Shown piece by piece: positions 35,171 through 48,317 of a stretch of DNA of 64,000 nt (positions are counted from its first letter, which is position 1; each line of letters begins with the position of its first letter). A program made the position numbers and the translations under genes. The notes under the pieces are model-generated. The model worked only from the letters and a program-made list of their open reading frames with translations. It made no database searches and had not been told where the DNA came from. This DNA is from Blastomyces gilchristii SLH14081. Taxonomy: Eukaryota; Ascomycota; Eurotiomycetes; Onygenales; Ajellomycetaceae. Location of the stretch: assembly GCF_000003855.2 (NCBI RefSeq), contig NW_003101667.1, forward strand, positions 407,012 through 471,011, in the 5' to 3' direction.

Positions 35171-35246
35171 TGAAGAGACCTAGTCATATGCATCAATCTT
35201 CTTGATTTTGGAAGATCTCTGATCTGTGATTGTGAAGATATCTGAG

Positions 35247-35572
35247 AAGTAATCTCTGTGAAAACCCTGTCTATCTTTGATATTTCAAAACATCAATGCC
35301 AAGTCTCACTCTTGTACCGCCCTTTTCAATCTGGCTCATTCTCAGCAGAAAAATACAAAAAGATATCTCAGCAATAATATCAAGTACATAATCAACAGAC
35401 ACATCTGAAGTGCAATCTCTATGAAAACTCTGTCTGTCTTTGAGATATCAAGACATCAACATCAAGTCTCACCCTTGTATCACCTCTCTCAATCTGGCTC
35501 ATTCTCAGCAGAAAAATATAAAAAGATATCTTAGTAACAGTATTCAATACATAATCAGCAGACAATGATATA
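35247..35572. repeat. Two tandem 163-bp repeats
   Basis: The segment CTGGCTCATTCTCAGCAG recurs at 35331 and 35494, and the surrounding ~163 bases align with scattered C/T and A/G differences, giving two adjacent units. Confidence 0.75.
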
Positions 35573-36112
35573 TTAACAACTATAAAATCAGTATATCTCA
35601 AGATCTGACTGAGTCTTTGATCTCTGCACAGTGAGATATATTAAATCTAGTTTTAATATCTCAATATTCAATAGATTCTGCAAGAGATTGAGAATAGTAA
35701 TACTAGATTTTTATTGAATTTGAGAATTAACTCTATATTAATATAATCATTGACAAAGTCTTCTATTTTGAGATATAAATAATCAGTTCCTCTACATTCT
35801 ACTGACAATATTTATATTATTATATAGAAACAGACTTATATTCTCTATAATATCAAGACTCTGAAGAGAGAAAGTCTTGATAGAGAGTATATAGTAGTGT
35901 ATATCTTAGCAGTTTCTATCTCATTCTTCTGCAGCAGTTAATGCAAAAAAAAGATCTTAGAATTAGTTTTTTACTTCTCTTGAAAAAGTAAGATGTTTTT
36001 CTCTGAGTTTTATACAATATTCTTACAAAGAATTAAAAACAGAGTTATTTTCTATCATAATTTCACATTCTTTTAAGTAAGAATTACTTTTTCAGTAACT
36101 GAAAAGCTTTTA
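35573..36112. other. AT-rich DNA
   Basis: Nothing recognised. It ends at the target duplication of the complete gypsy element. Confidence 0.4.
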
Positions 36113-36117
36113 TTAAT

Positions 36118-36429
36118 TGTAGCGGGCTGCGCCCGATCAATCATATAGACTATTCCATTACACTCCACAGATTCCGCCGAAAGCTCCGATCCTCGGTCGC
36201 CGATTCTCAGCTGAAAAACCCATGAAATTTCTATTCTTTCACTCTGAAGCTTCACCATGTACATGGAGCCTCTATTCTTCCGCCCTGAAGCTTCATCACA
36301 TATATGTATAAATATTCACTCTGATTACTGATTTCTACACTTTCTCTTTCTTTTCTTCTCTAACATTTTTCACTTTTATATTATAAGATCTATATATTAT
36401 ACTGATCTATTCAGTGTAGACCTCTTACA
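36118..36429 (+). repeat. 5' LTR (312 bp)
   Basis: Starts TGTAGCGGGC and ends GACCTCTTACA. It contains TATAAATA at 36307-36314 and, about 50 bases on, AACATTTTTCACTT (36362-36375), which is complementary to the sequence just after the LTR. Confidence 0.9.
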
Positions 36430-36430
36430 C

Positions 36431-36442
36431 TTGAAAAACATG
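36431..36442 (+). other. Putative self-priming primer-binding site
   Basis: TTGAAAAACATG directly follows the 5' LTR. It does not look like a tRNA 3' complement, but its TGAAAAACAT pairs with ATGTTTTTCA, the less mutated form of the LTR segment about 50 bases past the TATA box. This matches the Tf1-type self-priming arrangement. Confidence 0.45.
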
Positions 36443-36599
36443 CATCATCTTCTTATTAGAAATGATTATTCATCAAGAAGATATCTGAATGTGTAACAAT
36501 GTGTAAGAAATAGAGAAACAATCAATCAGTTAAGCAGACACTGAGTGTCTATATAGAAGCTTACTCATCAGTCACTCTGACTCTGTAACAAGATCTCAC

Positions 36600-37900
36600 A
36601 AGAGAATATCAGTGAAAGATCTGAGAGTTCTGACATCTTAGATATATGAGATATTCATATAATTCCATTCTTCTGATTCTGCAGATAACATATATTCAAT
36701 GAATAATACAGCTATATCTATCAATAATATGAGAGAATTCTTAAACACAAGCAGAGATGCAGTGCCATAGTAGCTCTGAGCAATGTTGAAATTACAATAA
36801 CAATAAATAGCTGATATGCATGCAACTCAACAACATTAATATGAAGAGATTCAACAATTGTCTCAATAAGAAATCTCTGCACAGACAATTTCAACACTGA
36901 CAGAATCAAATACAATGCAAGTATTGAAAGAACACTTAGATACTTCTGCATATTTTGATGCTTCTGATCTCACTCTCTATTCATTATAGAGGTTGGAAAT
37001 GCTCACAAAACTAAGTGTAGATAGAGATGTCATCAGTTCATTAACTAATTAAGATTGATATATCAATGATTAATTGAAGAATCACATGAGACAGAAGTTT
37101 CATTCACGAATAAAAGCATGTAAACCAGCATTACATACATCTGATAACATTATCAAACATCTCAATGTTCTGTTCTGAGATACTGCTATGCAATAGAAGA
37201 CATTAGATTGATTACAGAGTATTTAACAGAGAAATACTTCTCTTATAACATTCATCTCTGATTTCAACATCAAGATTCTAGAAGCAGGTGATCAATCTTA
37301 AGAGAATTGAATGAAGATTAGCATGCTCAAGAAGACACTAACTTTCAAACTCTTACAGACTCTTATAAGTGTAGATAAAGATCAGATATATGAAGACTTT
37401 CACATATAACTTCAGACATTGAATGCTTATCTTATCAAGCTTAAGAGTATACAGAACAGCAGCAGAAGATGTTACATCTCAGCTACTTATACATCTGTGT
37501 CAAAGAATAACAATGCAGATGTAATGAATTGAGTGAACTCAAACATGTATGCATAAACAAGGGTTTCTGCTGTTCAGACAGGCTTCTGAGTCTCTGAGAT
37601 TGCTTCTGAAGAAGTCACTGATTGATATTAATATGAGATGTGTATTAATTGTAATCAATCAGAACATATTACTTTCAACTGCTAATCAGCCTACATGTCT
37701 TCTCACTCAAGAGAAAGATCAGTGTCTTCTTACTCAAAGAATGAATCAGCACCTGTTCATGTCAATCATGTCACATTAGAGGAAGATTCAGAAGATAACT
37801 ATGAGAATGCTCTGATGAAACAGAGAAAAGATTAGCTTCTGTTCAAATTCACAAGCAGAAGCTTGAAGAGATTGAATGATGATAATTTGAAGAGAAAATG
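36600..37900 (+). pseudogene. gag region with CCHC zinc knuckle
   Basis: A degraded frame with a clear CX2CX4HX4C knuckle (Cys-Ile-Asn-Cys ... His ... Cys) at 37641-37682, preceded by a Gln/Leu-rich region. The matching region in the minus-strand copies is at about 49300-50600 and 58500-59650. Gag would coat the element RNA. Confidence 0.7.
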
Positions 37901-40900
37901 ACAATGAATGCAATTCTTGTATCTACTGTGATAGATAACATATATAATATAAAAGCCATGATAGACAGTGGTCTATGTCATTATACAATGATTAAATCTT
38001 CAGTCATAAGATGTTATAATCTTCAGTATATCCTCTTATTAAAACCCTGACTCCTTGCAGAATTTAATGATTCAAAAGACATTCACATCTGTCATATAAT
38101 GAAACTAAACATAGATGTTGAAGAACATCAATATAAAGATACTTACACATATACAGTTAATAATCTTGACTATAATCTTATGCTAGAACTTGCCTGACTA
38201 TCTGAACAAGGCATCTTATTAAATGCTTAAAACAGGAGCTTAATATTCTCTAACAATGATAGAATTCACAAAGATGATATTCACAAGACTATGAATCTTA
38301 CACAGATCTCTGTCAACACTTATAAAATACTCTGAAAAAGAAGTCATTGATAAGACTGCTAACAAAGTCACTAATAGCAGAATTATGTGACAATCTATTC
38401 TGTCAGTCTGATCAATATCAAGAAAGCTCTAGAGAAGTTATTTCATACTACAATAACAGATTCTTATATAAAACTCTCTTAATAATATCATGAATATCTA
38501 GATGTCTTCTGACAAGATAATAATATTACAAATCTATCTCTCTTACAAGGTTCAGAAGTGAACCACAGTATCAAGTTAAAAAAGAAGAATGATAAGAACT
38601 CTGAATCATTATGAGACTCTCTTTATAACATGTTCTGAGATAAACTTCTTCTTCTTCAAAAGACACTCAATGATCTGTTGAATAAAGAATTCATATATAT
38701 TTAGTAACTTCTCTGCTGCAGCTTCTATTCTCTTTGCAAAGAAACCAGATAAAGAACTCTGATTCTGTGTGAACTATTAAGAACTGAACAGATTAATAAA
38801 GAAAGATCATTATTCTTTATCTCTTATCAATGAAATTCTAGCTCATATTGAGTAAGCTTAATGATTTACAAAGCTAGATGTCATCACTGCATTTCATAAG
38901 ATTTGTATACTGAAGAGATGAGTGACTTACAGCATTCTGAACATGATATGATCTCTTTGATGATAGTCACATCCTTTTGAACTGACTAATGTCTTCAGTA
39001 CATTTCAGAAGTATATCAACTGAGCACTCTGAGACTTTCTTGATAAATTTGTATCTGTATATCTTGATAACATTCTCATCTTCACTGATAGGTTCAGAAA
39101 AGAACATCAAGAACACATGCAAAGAGTATTATAATAACTATGAGAAGCAGAACTACTGATAGACATAGATAAGTGTGATTTTGAAGTTAAAAGTACAAAA
39201 TATCTAGACTTTATCATAGAAGCTGGTAAGAGAATCTGAATAAATTCTGAGAAGATCTCTGCTATTCTTGAATGAGAAGCTCTATGCACTGTGAAAGATG
39301 TATAAAGCTTCATTAGATTTGCTAACTTCTATCAGCAATTTATATAAAACTTCTTAGATATCATGAGATCACTTACAGAACTCACTAAGAAAGACTCAGT
39401 ATTTCAATGATCAGTGAACACTGATGCTGCATTTACATAGATGAAGAAGATATCATTAATACATCTCTGCTAATGATATTTAACTCTGACTGTGAAACAG
39501 TTATTGAAGCTAACTTCTCTGACTATATTACAGAGAGAGCTATATTATAATATGATAATAAAGATGTCTTACAATCATGTATCTTCATGTCTAAGAAGTT
39601 GAATCTCACTGAATACAACTATGAGATCTATGACAAGAAACTTCTTACAATAGTACACTGTCTAGAAGAATGAGACTCTGAGCTTTAAAATGTCTTCAAA
39701 TTTGAGATAATCATAGATTATAAGAACCTCAAACACTTCACTATCATCTGTAAGCTTATTAAATGACAGATGCAATGATCTGAGCTATTAAGCCATTTTC
39801 ATTTCATGATACACTACTATCTCAGCAGCCAGAACTTGATGACAGATGTCCTCTCACAATGAGAGTAAGATATGTCATTCAATGTAACAGACACTCACTG
39901 AATGAATCAAGAGCATCAGCTCTTAGATCTGAAAATACTAGTTGATCATGATGAGATCACTCATGACACTATATACACTTCTCTGATTAGAACATTCTCT
40001 CTCTGAATCAACACTAATATCTCAACTTCTTCTGAATCTACACTGAATGAATTGTGATATACAACAGTTTAAACTGATGAACTTCTTTAAGCACTCACTG
40101 AAGCAGTATATTAAGAAGTACTCTGATTCTCTTCAGAACTACATATAAGAACTAACATCTCAGAATGCTCAATTGATGATAATAACACTCTGTAATTCTG
40201 TAAATGACACTGAGTCTCTCATTCTGAATCTCTACACATCTGAATAATGCAAGAGATGCATGATTTATATATGATCAGTCATCTGAGTTGTGAACAACTG
40301 TATCAAATAATCTCTTGAGAATTCTACTGGCCTGAGATATTGAACAGCATCAGACACTTTGTCTGAAACTGCAATCATTATTCTTTCATCACCTTGTGAA
40401 AGAATTATAGAAAAGGCCTGCTGAAATCACTTAATATCTCTGATAGAATCTGACAAGATATAGTAATTGACTTCACTGTTAATCTCTCTAAGAGCAAGAG
40501 TTATAAGAACATTCTGATCATCATTGACTGATTGAGTAAAGATATGATATTGAAACCTTGTGATAAGATAGATACTGAATGAGTTACTGAAGTCTTTCTA
40601 CAGAGTCTGTTCTATCAGATATATGAATTGCTGAGATCTATAGTATCAGATCAAGACTGACAATTCATGAGTGCTCTCTGAATAAGAATCTGTCAAGTTC
40701 TCAAGATTATACACTGTTTGTCAACTGTCTATCACTCTGATACTGATAATATATCAGAACAGACAATTAAGACTGTAAAGAATTATCTTCATAAGTTCTG
40801 TAATCACTTATAAGATAATTGACATGATCTTCTTCTACATGCAGAGATTACTATCAATGACTGAGATGCTGTCTTAACAGATATAAGCCTGTTCTTTCTT

Positions 40901-41530
40901 ACACACAGTTATCATATGAAAGTGTTAGATCTTCTAGACATCACACAGTTCACACTGAACCTCTGCAGTCTGATTCAGATCATCAATACTATAGTAATAA
41001 AGCTCTGAGATATCTGTGACTGAGCAGAAGCCTTCATGACAAGCACTAAACAAGAGTAAGAGAACTGAATCAATGTTCACTGAGACTCTGCTAAGCAATA
41101 TAAGATAGAAGACCTGATATAATTAAATCTTAAGAATATACAAATCACATGCTCATCTCATACACTGGATTATCACCATACTAAGTATAAAGTGATAGAA
41201 GTTCTAGACAGTCATAACTACTGTCTTGACACATTATCAGAGATTTATAATGTCTTTCATACAAGCTTGCTCTGCTGCACTGTCACTGATCTGTTCCCTT
41301 CTTCACTGACTTCTAACTGACAGTTGCCAGGAATCATAGAAGAAGATAATGAACCTGAATGAGAGATTGAAGATATTCTTGATAAGAGATCTCATGACTG
41401 TGACTGATAATATCTTGTGAAATGAGTCAGCTATGATCACTCAATGTGAACTTCAAGCTCTGTGTTACCTGAGACAGCAGCTCTTGACTGATGAGAACTG
41501 CATGCTTACAATCTCATATCACTTCTGAAA
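37900..41530 (+). pseudogene. pol: protease, reverse transcriptase, RNase H, integrase, chromodomain
   Basis: The protease has Asp-Ser-Gly at 37964-37972. The reverse transcriptase (about 38690-39420) has Tyr-Leu-Asp-Asn at 39060-39071, where functional elements have Asp-Asp. RNase H (about 39475-39900) includes the Ser-Lys-Lys-Leu-Asn-Leu-Thr-Glu block. In the integrase (about 40300-41000), an Asp-Phe catalytic segment lies near 40460 and a Tyr-His-Ser-Asp-Thr block near 40730. A chromodomain (about 41340-41515) has Ile-Glu-Asp-Ile-Leu-Asp followed by Tyr-Leu-Val-Lys-Trp. The chromodomain steers integration to heterochromatin in this lineage, which would fit the nested clustering here. It is inactivated by many stops. 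Confidence 0.85.
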
Positions 41531-41542
41531 AAGAGGGACTAA

Positions 41543-41854
41543 TGTGGCAGGCTGCACCTGATCAATCATATAGACTATTTCATTACACTTCACAGATTCC
41601 ACTGAAAGCTTCAATTCTCAGTCACTGATTCTCAGCTGAAAAACTCATGAAATTTCTATTCTTTCACTCTGAAGCTTCACTGTGTATGCGGAGTCTCTAT
41701 TCTTCTACTCTGAAGCTTCACTATGTACATGTATAAATATTCACTCTGATCACTGATTCCCGCACTTTCTCTTTCTTTCCTTCTCTAATGTTTTCCACTT
41801 TTGTATTATAAGACCTATATATTATACTGATCTATTCAGCGTAGACCTCTTACA
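41543..41854 (+). repeat. 3' LTR (312 bp)
   Basis: Same length as the 5' LTR. It differs by transitions, for example GGCAGGCTGC here against AGCGGGCTGC. TTAAT follows. Confidence 0.9.
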
Positions 41855-42214
41855 TTAATACTTAATTCTTTTTTATACTCTTTATTAACTGATTTGAGTT
41901 GCACACTTGTTGTGTGAGAAGAATTAAATAATTTAGAATAAAATTGAATAGTTTTAATCAATTTCTCTGCAAAAAATTAACTTATTTTTTATCAGTTTTT
42001 CTCTCAAAAACTGTCATATTATCTGATTTACTATTAATTAATATCATACTTTTTCTCACTGTATCTCAAGAAAGAGATTGTAAAGATTTTATTAATTTAT
42101 CTCAAAAATCAATTTTAGTTTATTAGATTCTCTTCAAAAATCTAACCTAGTTACTGAACTAGTGTGAAAAAAATCAGATATTTTATATATAAAAGTCTTT
42201 TATTCTTCTTTTAA

Positions 42215-42350
42215 AACAGTCTGATCAACTTTTCAATTGAAAATAGACTTAGAAATCTCTTAATTGAAACAGTCTGATCAACTTTTCAATTTAAAAGAGT
42301 TTAATAAATCTCTCAATTGAAACAGTCTGATCAACTTTTCATTGAGTGAG
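42215..42350 (+). repeat. 53-bp tandem repeats in LINE 5' UTR (copy B)
   Basis: AACAGTCTGATCAACTTTTC starts at 42215, 42268 and 42321, an exact 53-bp period directly upstream of the ORF1 ATG at 42355. Confidence 0.88.
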
Positions 42351-42354
42351 AATA

Positions 42355-43942
42355 ATGAGTTCAAAAATACACTCAGTTGATGTGAAAAAAGATACTTTCT
42401 CAAATGCTATTTCTGAGATTGAAATTCTGAAGAGAAGAAAGAAAGAAGAAATAGAGAAACAACAAGTTCTTAAAATACAGAAACTTGAAAAAGTAAGTAA
42501 ATTTCTTAAAAAACAGTGTCTGAGTGAGATGAATGAAGATGTTCTATTAATTCTTCATACTCAGACTAGATAACTACAGAAGATGATCAAGTTCAAACTT
42601 AGAATTTCAAACACAGTGCAAAAAAACATTGAAAATTTCTAGTACAATCACTGACTCTTCATGTTTTTCTTCTTCTTTCTCTACTTCTTCTTCTTCTTCT
42701 TTGAATCGGAGGAAAATATATGCTCAAGCAGCAGAATCTACTGTCTCAAAATCTGCTCAAAATTCTGAGAAAACTGGGAAGAATATTGCTCATACTTCAA
42801 TTCATAGAAAAGAAGAGAAAAAAATGCAAAAAGAGAAAAACTTTCAAATCTCCAGAAATAGAAGACTTATTCTCAAAGTCTCAAATCAGAAGATCTTGCA
42901 GAGAAACAAGCTAAGCTTAAATCTCATTTTCAGAATCAGAAATGAAATTACTCAGTAGTTCTTTTCTCAGTTAATAACTAATATTAAAGTTTAAAAATCA
43001 GTTATAGCTTCAATTGAGTTATCTTTCTTTGAAAATTCCATTATTCTGACTACAATGCCTGAATTCAGTGCAGAATTTCTTATTCAGAATAAGAATCTCT
43101 GAAAATCAGTAATAGAATCTTTGTTAAACACAATAATTCAATCTAAGAGAGATAAAAAGTGAGATAAATTCATTCTTTATAACATTTCAGTTGAAATTTT
43201 TGACTGTGAAGAAGAAATGCTACTTCTCAAAAATGAATTAGAAGAATACAATTCTATTCAACTGAGAAAAGAGTCTGTATGACTAAATTCAATTGAGTTC
43301 AGATAAAGTAGAAGAAATGTCTCTGTTCTAATATATACAAAGACACTTGAACAATCAAAAATCTCTGAAGTAAGAGTGATAGATTTGAAAATAAGAGTGT
43401 ATGAATACACAGACTCAAGAATGAATCTCAAAGCTTAAACACAGTGTTCAAACTGTCAAAGATATGAACACTTTGTAATCTCTTATTTCAGAGACTCAAA
43501 ATGCACATTCTGTGCTAGAGATTATAAAACTAGTGAGTATAAATATGAAACATGCTTAAAAAGAGATGAAATATGTTAATATACTCTGTTTAAATGCTCT
43601 AATTGCAAAGAAAAACATGCATCTAGCTTAAAAGAATGCATGTTTACTTCAAGAACTCAAAAGAACTGAAGAAAAGATGAAGCTCAAAGTCAATCTAAAA
43701 CTGAAAAGAATAGTTAAGTCAGTAAATCAGCAACTGTAAACTTAAAAAGAAGAAACTCTTAATTATCTTAATCTTCAAACTTCAATTCTTCAGCTAAATG
43801 TAAATAGAATTTGAATTCTCAAACATCTGTTAAGATTAGAGAATTGAGAAATGACTCTGATAATAAACTAGATAGAATACAAGCAGTTGAGATTCCTACT
43901 TTTTAAAATAGTTATAATCTACTATCTGATGATAGTGATTAG
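42355..43942 (+). pseudogene. LINE ORF1 (copy B)
   Basis: Starts at the ATG at 42355 and ends at the TAG at 43940-43942, about 529 codons. The N-terminus is Lys/Glu/Gln-rich, with a Ser-rich block near 42660-42710. Zinc knuckles near 43445-43630 have partly lost Cys/His codons. A one-base length difference from copy A near 42620 shifts the frame, and several stops are present. Broken. Confidence 0.8.
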
Positions 43943-43971
43943 ATTCTACTCTATCTCTACTCTCTTTTAGT

Positions 43972-46900
43972 ATGAATATACAACAAAAATAATAAAAAAA
44001 TTTTAAAAACTCTTTACAAATCACATTTATTCAAAACAATATGAATAGAAACTCAAATTGTATTTATTCATATCTTTAAATTGTATTTGAATAAAAAGTT
44101 GATTTTATACTTCTTCAGAAACTGAATTTTGATACTGAGTAAAAGTATATCATTTCTCATTCAAGCTACTACTACTTTCTATCTCAAAAGTCTGAGATAA
44201 AGTCAAGAGTAGTGATCTATAAAAGAAAGAGATCAAGATATTAATTTAATCTAAGATTTGATATCATGTCTGACCCTGACATTCTAGTGAGTGATATTAT
44301 AGATAGAGAGAATGAGTTTAATACTATACAGCTTATAAATATCTATAATGAAAAGTCATTGAAGAAAAATAACAATATCTGAACAATTAATAGAGAACTT
44401 TTGAATTTAACTTCATTAAACAACTCTATAATTGTAGGAGATTTCAATACACATCATTTCTGATGAAATTCAGAATGTGAAAGAGCAGTAAGAGCAGATA
44501 AACTAGTTGAATAAACTTTTCAGTATTCAATAGATTTAGTTAACAAGTCTGATCAAAAAACATTCTCTAGAAAAGATATGAAATAGAAATCTATTATAGA
44601 TTTAATCTTTATATCATAAAATCTAATTGAAAAAAGACTTATAAACTGATTTATTAATTCAAATGAGACCTCAGAATCAGGTCATAAGATCATTCAATTT
44701 GATATTAAACTGAGTGAAAAACAAATGAGTGAAAATCCACTTCTCTCTAATCAGTATAACTTTGAAAAAGCTGATTGAAAAGCAGTTAAAGAAAGTATAA
44801 AACTGTTAAAATCTGAAAAGTAGAGTGAGCTCTGTTAAAATCTCAGTCAAGATATCTCAAATGAAATACTTGAGAATAGAGTAAAGCTGATTACATCTAT
44901 TATTCTAACAAGTATTAGAGATAATATTTCAAAGAAGAAGTCTTCTGAGTATTTCAAATCTTGATGAAATGAGAATATTATATCTAATAGAAAACAATTA
45001 GTTACTGCTAGAAGAGATTGAAAGAATGATATAATATCTAATAAAGTGTTTAAAGCTATCAGAAATGAATATTTTTCAGATATTAAAAGAGCTAAAACAG
45101 ACTGCTGAAACAAATTTCTTGAAAAAGTATAAGAAAAAGAAGTTTTTAAAGTCTTTAACTATACTAAAACAAGAAGTGTAGTAAAACTTCCAGTCTTGAA
45201 ATATGAGTTTCAGAATGAATTATATACAGCAAATTGTTTTAAACAAAAATGTCAAACTTTCATGAGAATTGTCTTTCAAAACTCATCAGATTCAGATTCA
45301 GACAAAGAGAATATATTACTTTATAACTATATTAATGAAAAGAACTGAGAATGATCTGAACTTATATAAGATGAATTAGAGTCAGCTATCTTCTCAAGTT
45401 CAATTAAAACTGCTGCAGGGCCTGATTCAATCAATCACTTAATCATTCAAAATATATATTTCTACTTAAAGAATGAATATTTTAAGCTCTTTGTTAATCT
45501 CTTAAAAAATGATTATCATTCTGAATGCTGAAGAGAAGTCACTGAAGTGATCCTTGCAAAATCTAATAGAAAAGCTTCAATTTCTAAGTTATATAGAGTA
45601 ATATCTCTATTGAACTGTCTGAGAAAGATTTTAGAAAAGATAATAGCTACTAGACTTTCTTTTATAAGCTCTATTAGTGATTCTCTTTTATTTAGTGAAT
45701 AAATGAGAGATAGAAAAAAATACTCTGCAATTGATACTGTTCTCTCAGTTGTTTATAACATTTAAATAACAAAGTATGAAGATCTGATCTCAACTACAGT
45801 TTTTATTGATATAAGAGATATCTATAATCATATTTCAAAGTCAAAGATGATTCAGACTTTAAAGATGTTAAAACTATTACTTTCTCTAATAAAATAAGTG
45901 AATTATTTTATATCTAAAAGAACTATATAACTATTCTTTGATGAAATAAAATAAGATAAGACTGAGATAAAAATAGAAGTACTGTAAGACTCTTTAATCT
46001 CACTTATTTTATTTGTAATATATACTGCATATCTATTCAAGAATAGAGATATGAAAATAGTGAGATCTTCAAGTTATATGAATGATATTGATCTAGTTTA
46101 CAGTTCAAAAATAATCAAAGAAAATTTAGAAGTGATTGAAAAAGTAGTAAAGGAAATCTTTGTTAGAGTGAATATTAATTAAATTTAATTTAATATAAAT
46201 AAAACTGAGTTAATTCATTTCTTTTCTAGATTCAATGAGAAAAATCTATGTCTAAGTCTTTTAAATAAAGAGATTAAACTCAGTTTGAATGTCAAATGAT
46301 TGAGAGTATGATTAAACTCTAAGTTGAATTTTAAATATTATATTTAACAAAGAACTATCAAGACAGAAAGAAAGACTATTGCATAGCATAATCAGACTAT
46401 CAAATACAGAGAGAGATCTATTCTTCCAGACTGTAAGACAGTTATACATAGTCTATATTATCTCAGTAGCTGATTAAAAAGTTCAAGTTTAATGAAATAA
46501 TTAAGTAAATTTCACTGAACTCTTTCAAAGTCTGTAAAACAGAGTATTGAGAAGAATTCTGAGAGTATTCAAATTATCTTCTATTAAAGTAATGAAAATT
46601 GAAGCTTCAATTCCCTCTTCTACTATTAAATTTGAAAAGACCTGTATGAACTATGCTCTGAGAGTTATAAAGATAAGCTTAAATTATATAATTAGAGAAA
46701 GAGTCTCTTCTTCATTTTCATCAATCAACTCAGGAAATGAACTGAATTAAAATAGATTTCTTAATTGAAATGATAATAATTCTTCAAAGAAAATGTTCTC
46801 TGAACTATACAGACTATATTCACTGATTAAAAATCAATTTTCTTCATTAAATCTTGAGAAAGTTGATTATAAGAAGATATGTCTCTGAAGAGAAAAGCTT

Positions 46901-47925
46901 GAATCTTTCATAGACTTGCAAATAAGTGAACTATCTAAAGAGAGAGAATATGAACAGTATTTGAAGAAGATCTCTACAATTAATATAAAAGACTCTATTC
47001 TGATTTACTCAGATGACTCAAAAAATGAGAACTTGAATAGATTAGATGCAGACATTGCTTATACTAAAGATAATATCAATTTTATCTCACATTTCTGAAA
47101 TTTATGCTGTGAATCTAAAGTCTTTGCTATTGAACTATTTATAATAGTAAAAGCTTTCAAACTCATTGAAATAAATTCTTACAAAAGAGAAAATACTTTG
47201 AAAGAGATATGAATATTCTCTAATAGTCAAGCTGCTTTAAAAAGACTTAGAAATAGTCAGATTTATAATAATTAAATGAATCTTGAACTGATTTTAAATT
47301 CTGTTTTAAAAATTCAAAAGAGAAGAATATCAAAACTGATAATTCATCTGCACTGAGTTTCTACTTATATGAATATTCATGACAATGAATTGACTGATAC
47401 AGATGTAAAAAAGAATTCAGAATTAAACAGATCTATTCAAAAAATCATGTCCTGATCTTTAATAAGAGAAAGATAAAAGAATCTTGTTTAAATAAATGAA
47501 ATAAAAGCTGGCAGAAATACAAGAAGAGTATACATTATTCAAGATTTAAAACAAAACCCAAGTAGAAATCTTATTCAATTAAATGTAAAAAGAAAATATT
47601 CTCATATATAATTTAGCTGAAACTAGAACATGATTATTTCAAATCTTATATATAAACATTTGATGATAGATTTGATTCAATAGAATGCTCATTCTGCAAT
47701 GTAAATGAAAATCCTGAGTATATTATAATGCACTGTGCATTATACAATAGTCTCAGAGTTAGATTGAAAGAAAAGTATAATTTAAATCAATTAAATATAA
47801 GGTTCTTATTCTCAACTAAGACAGGAATTAAATACTTAATAGACTTTCTATCAGAAACTCAAGCAGCTACAAGAAAATGACTGAATTCAGAAATATCTGA
47901 ATATGAAGAGATGGGAATTGATTAG
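43972..47925 (+). pseudogene. LINE ORF2 (copy B)
   Basis: Aligns with ORF2 of copy C from the ATG at 43972 to the TAG at 47923-47925. The endonuclease Asp-Phe-Asn-Thr-His-His block is near 44439-44460. The reverse transcriptase active site near 46075-46090 reads Tyr-Met-Asn-Asp, a changed form of the Tyr-Val-Asp-Asp in copy C. RNase H blocks lie near 47000-47420 and the terminal CCHC near 47688-47735. It has many more TAA/TAG stops than copy C, so it is an older or more heavily mutated insertion. Confidence 0.85.
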
Positions 47926-48286
47926 ATATAGTCTGTTAAAACAGCTATATACTATCTTTTAATAATTTTCTTTTGTTATAGTTTCTCTTTACTTTGCTTT
48001 TTCTTTTCTGTTCTTTTCTATCTTCTTATTTAATGTGTCTATCTTTAAGACTTTGTTCTCATTTCTTTTGTCATGATATTTCCAAATGGTTTCAAAGTAT
48101 CAGAAGGTGTTAAAATACTGCAATTTGTAAAGAGTTTTTATATTCTGAGCTGAAAGTTTCTGATTTTGTATATCTGAAATTGATAAATGTATAATAGTTA
48201 ACTCTATAGATATTAGAAAAACCCTGAGAACTAAAAGTTCTCAGGTAGATATCATAGTTTCTGACTGTATACATCTATAATTGAAG

Positions 48287-48315
<29 letters not shown>

Positions 48316-48317
<2 letters not shown>

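Larger units (their letters stand above)
36118..41854 (+). mobile_element. Complete Ty3/gypsy chromodomain retrotransposon (mutated)
   Basis: LTRs of 312 bp lie at 36118-36429 and 41543-41854 (TGT...TACA), with a 5-bp target duplication TTAAT at 36113-36117 and 41855-41859. The interior (5.1 kb) has the order gag, protease, reverse transcriptase, RNase H, integrase and chromodomain, as in fungal chromodomain-bearing gypsy elements. All frames are broken, mainly by TGA at Trp positions. Structure is intact, coding is not. Confidence 0.92.
42074..48315 (+). mobile_element. LINE copy B, near complete
   Basis: It contains the 5' UTR with three 53-bp units (starting 42215, 42268, 42321), ORF1, ORF2, the 3' UTR and an ATA-repeat tail. 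The 5' boundary is set where similarity with copy A ends (about 42074); sequence upstream to 41860 is unassigned and may also belong to the element. No target duplication was found: downstream is the middle of a gypsy element, upstream is not. More mutated than copy C. Confidence 0.85.
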
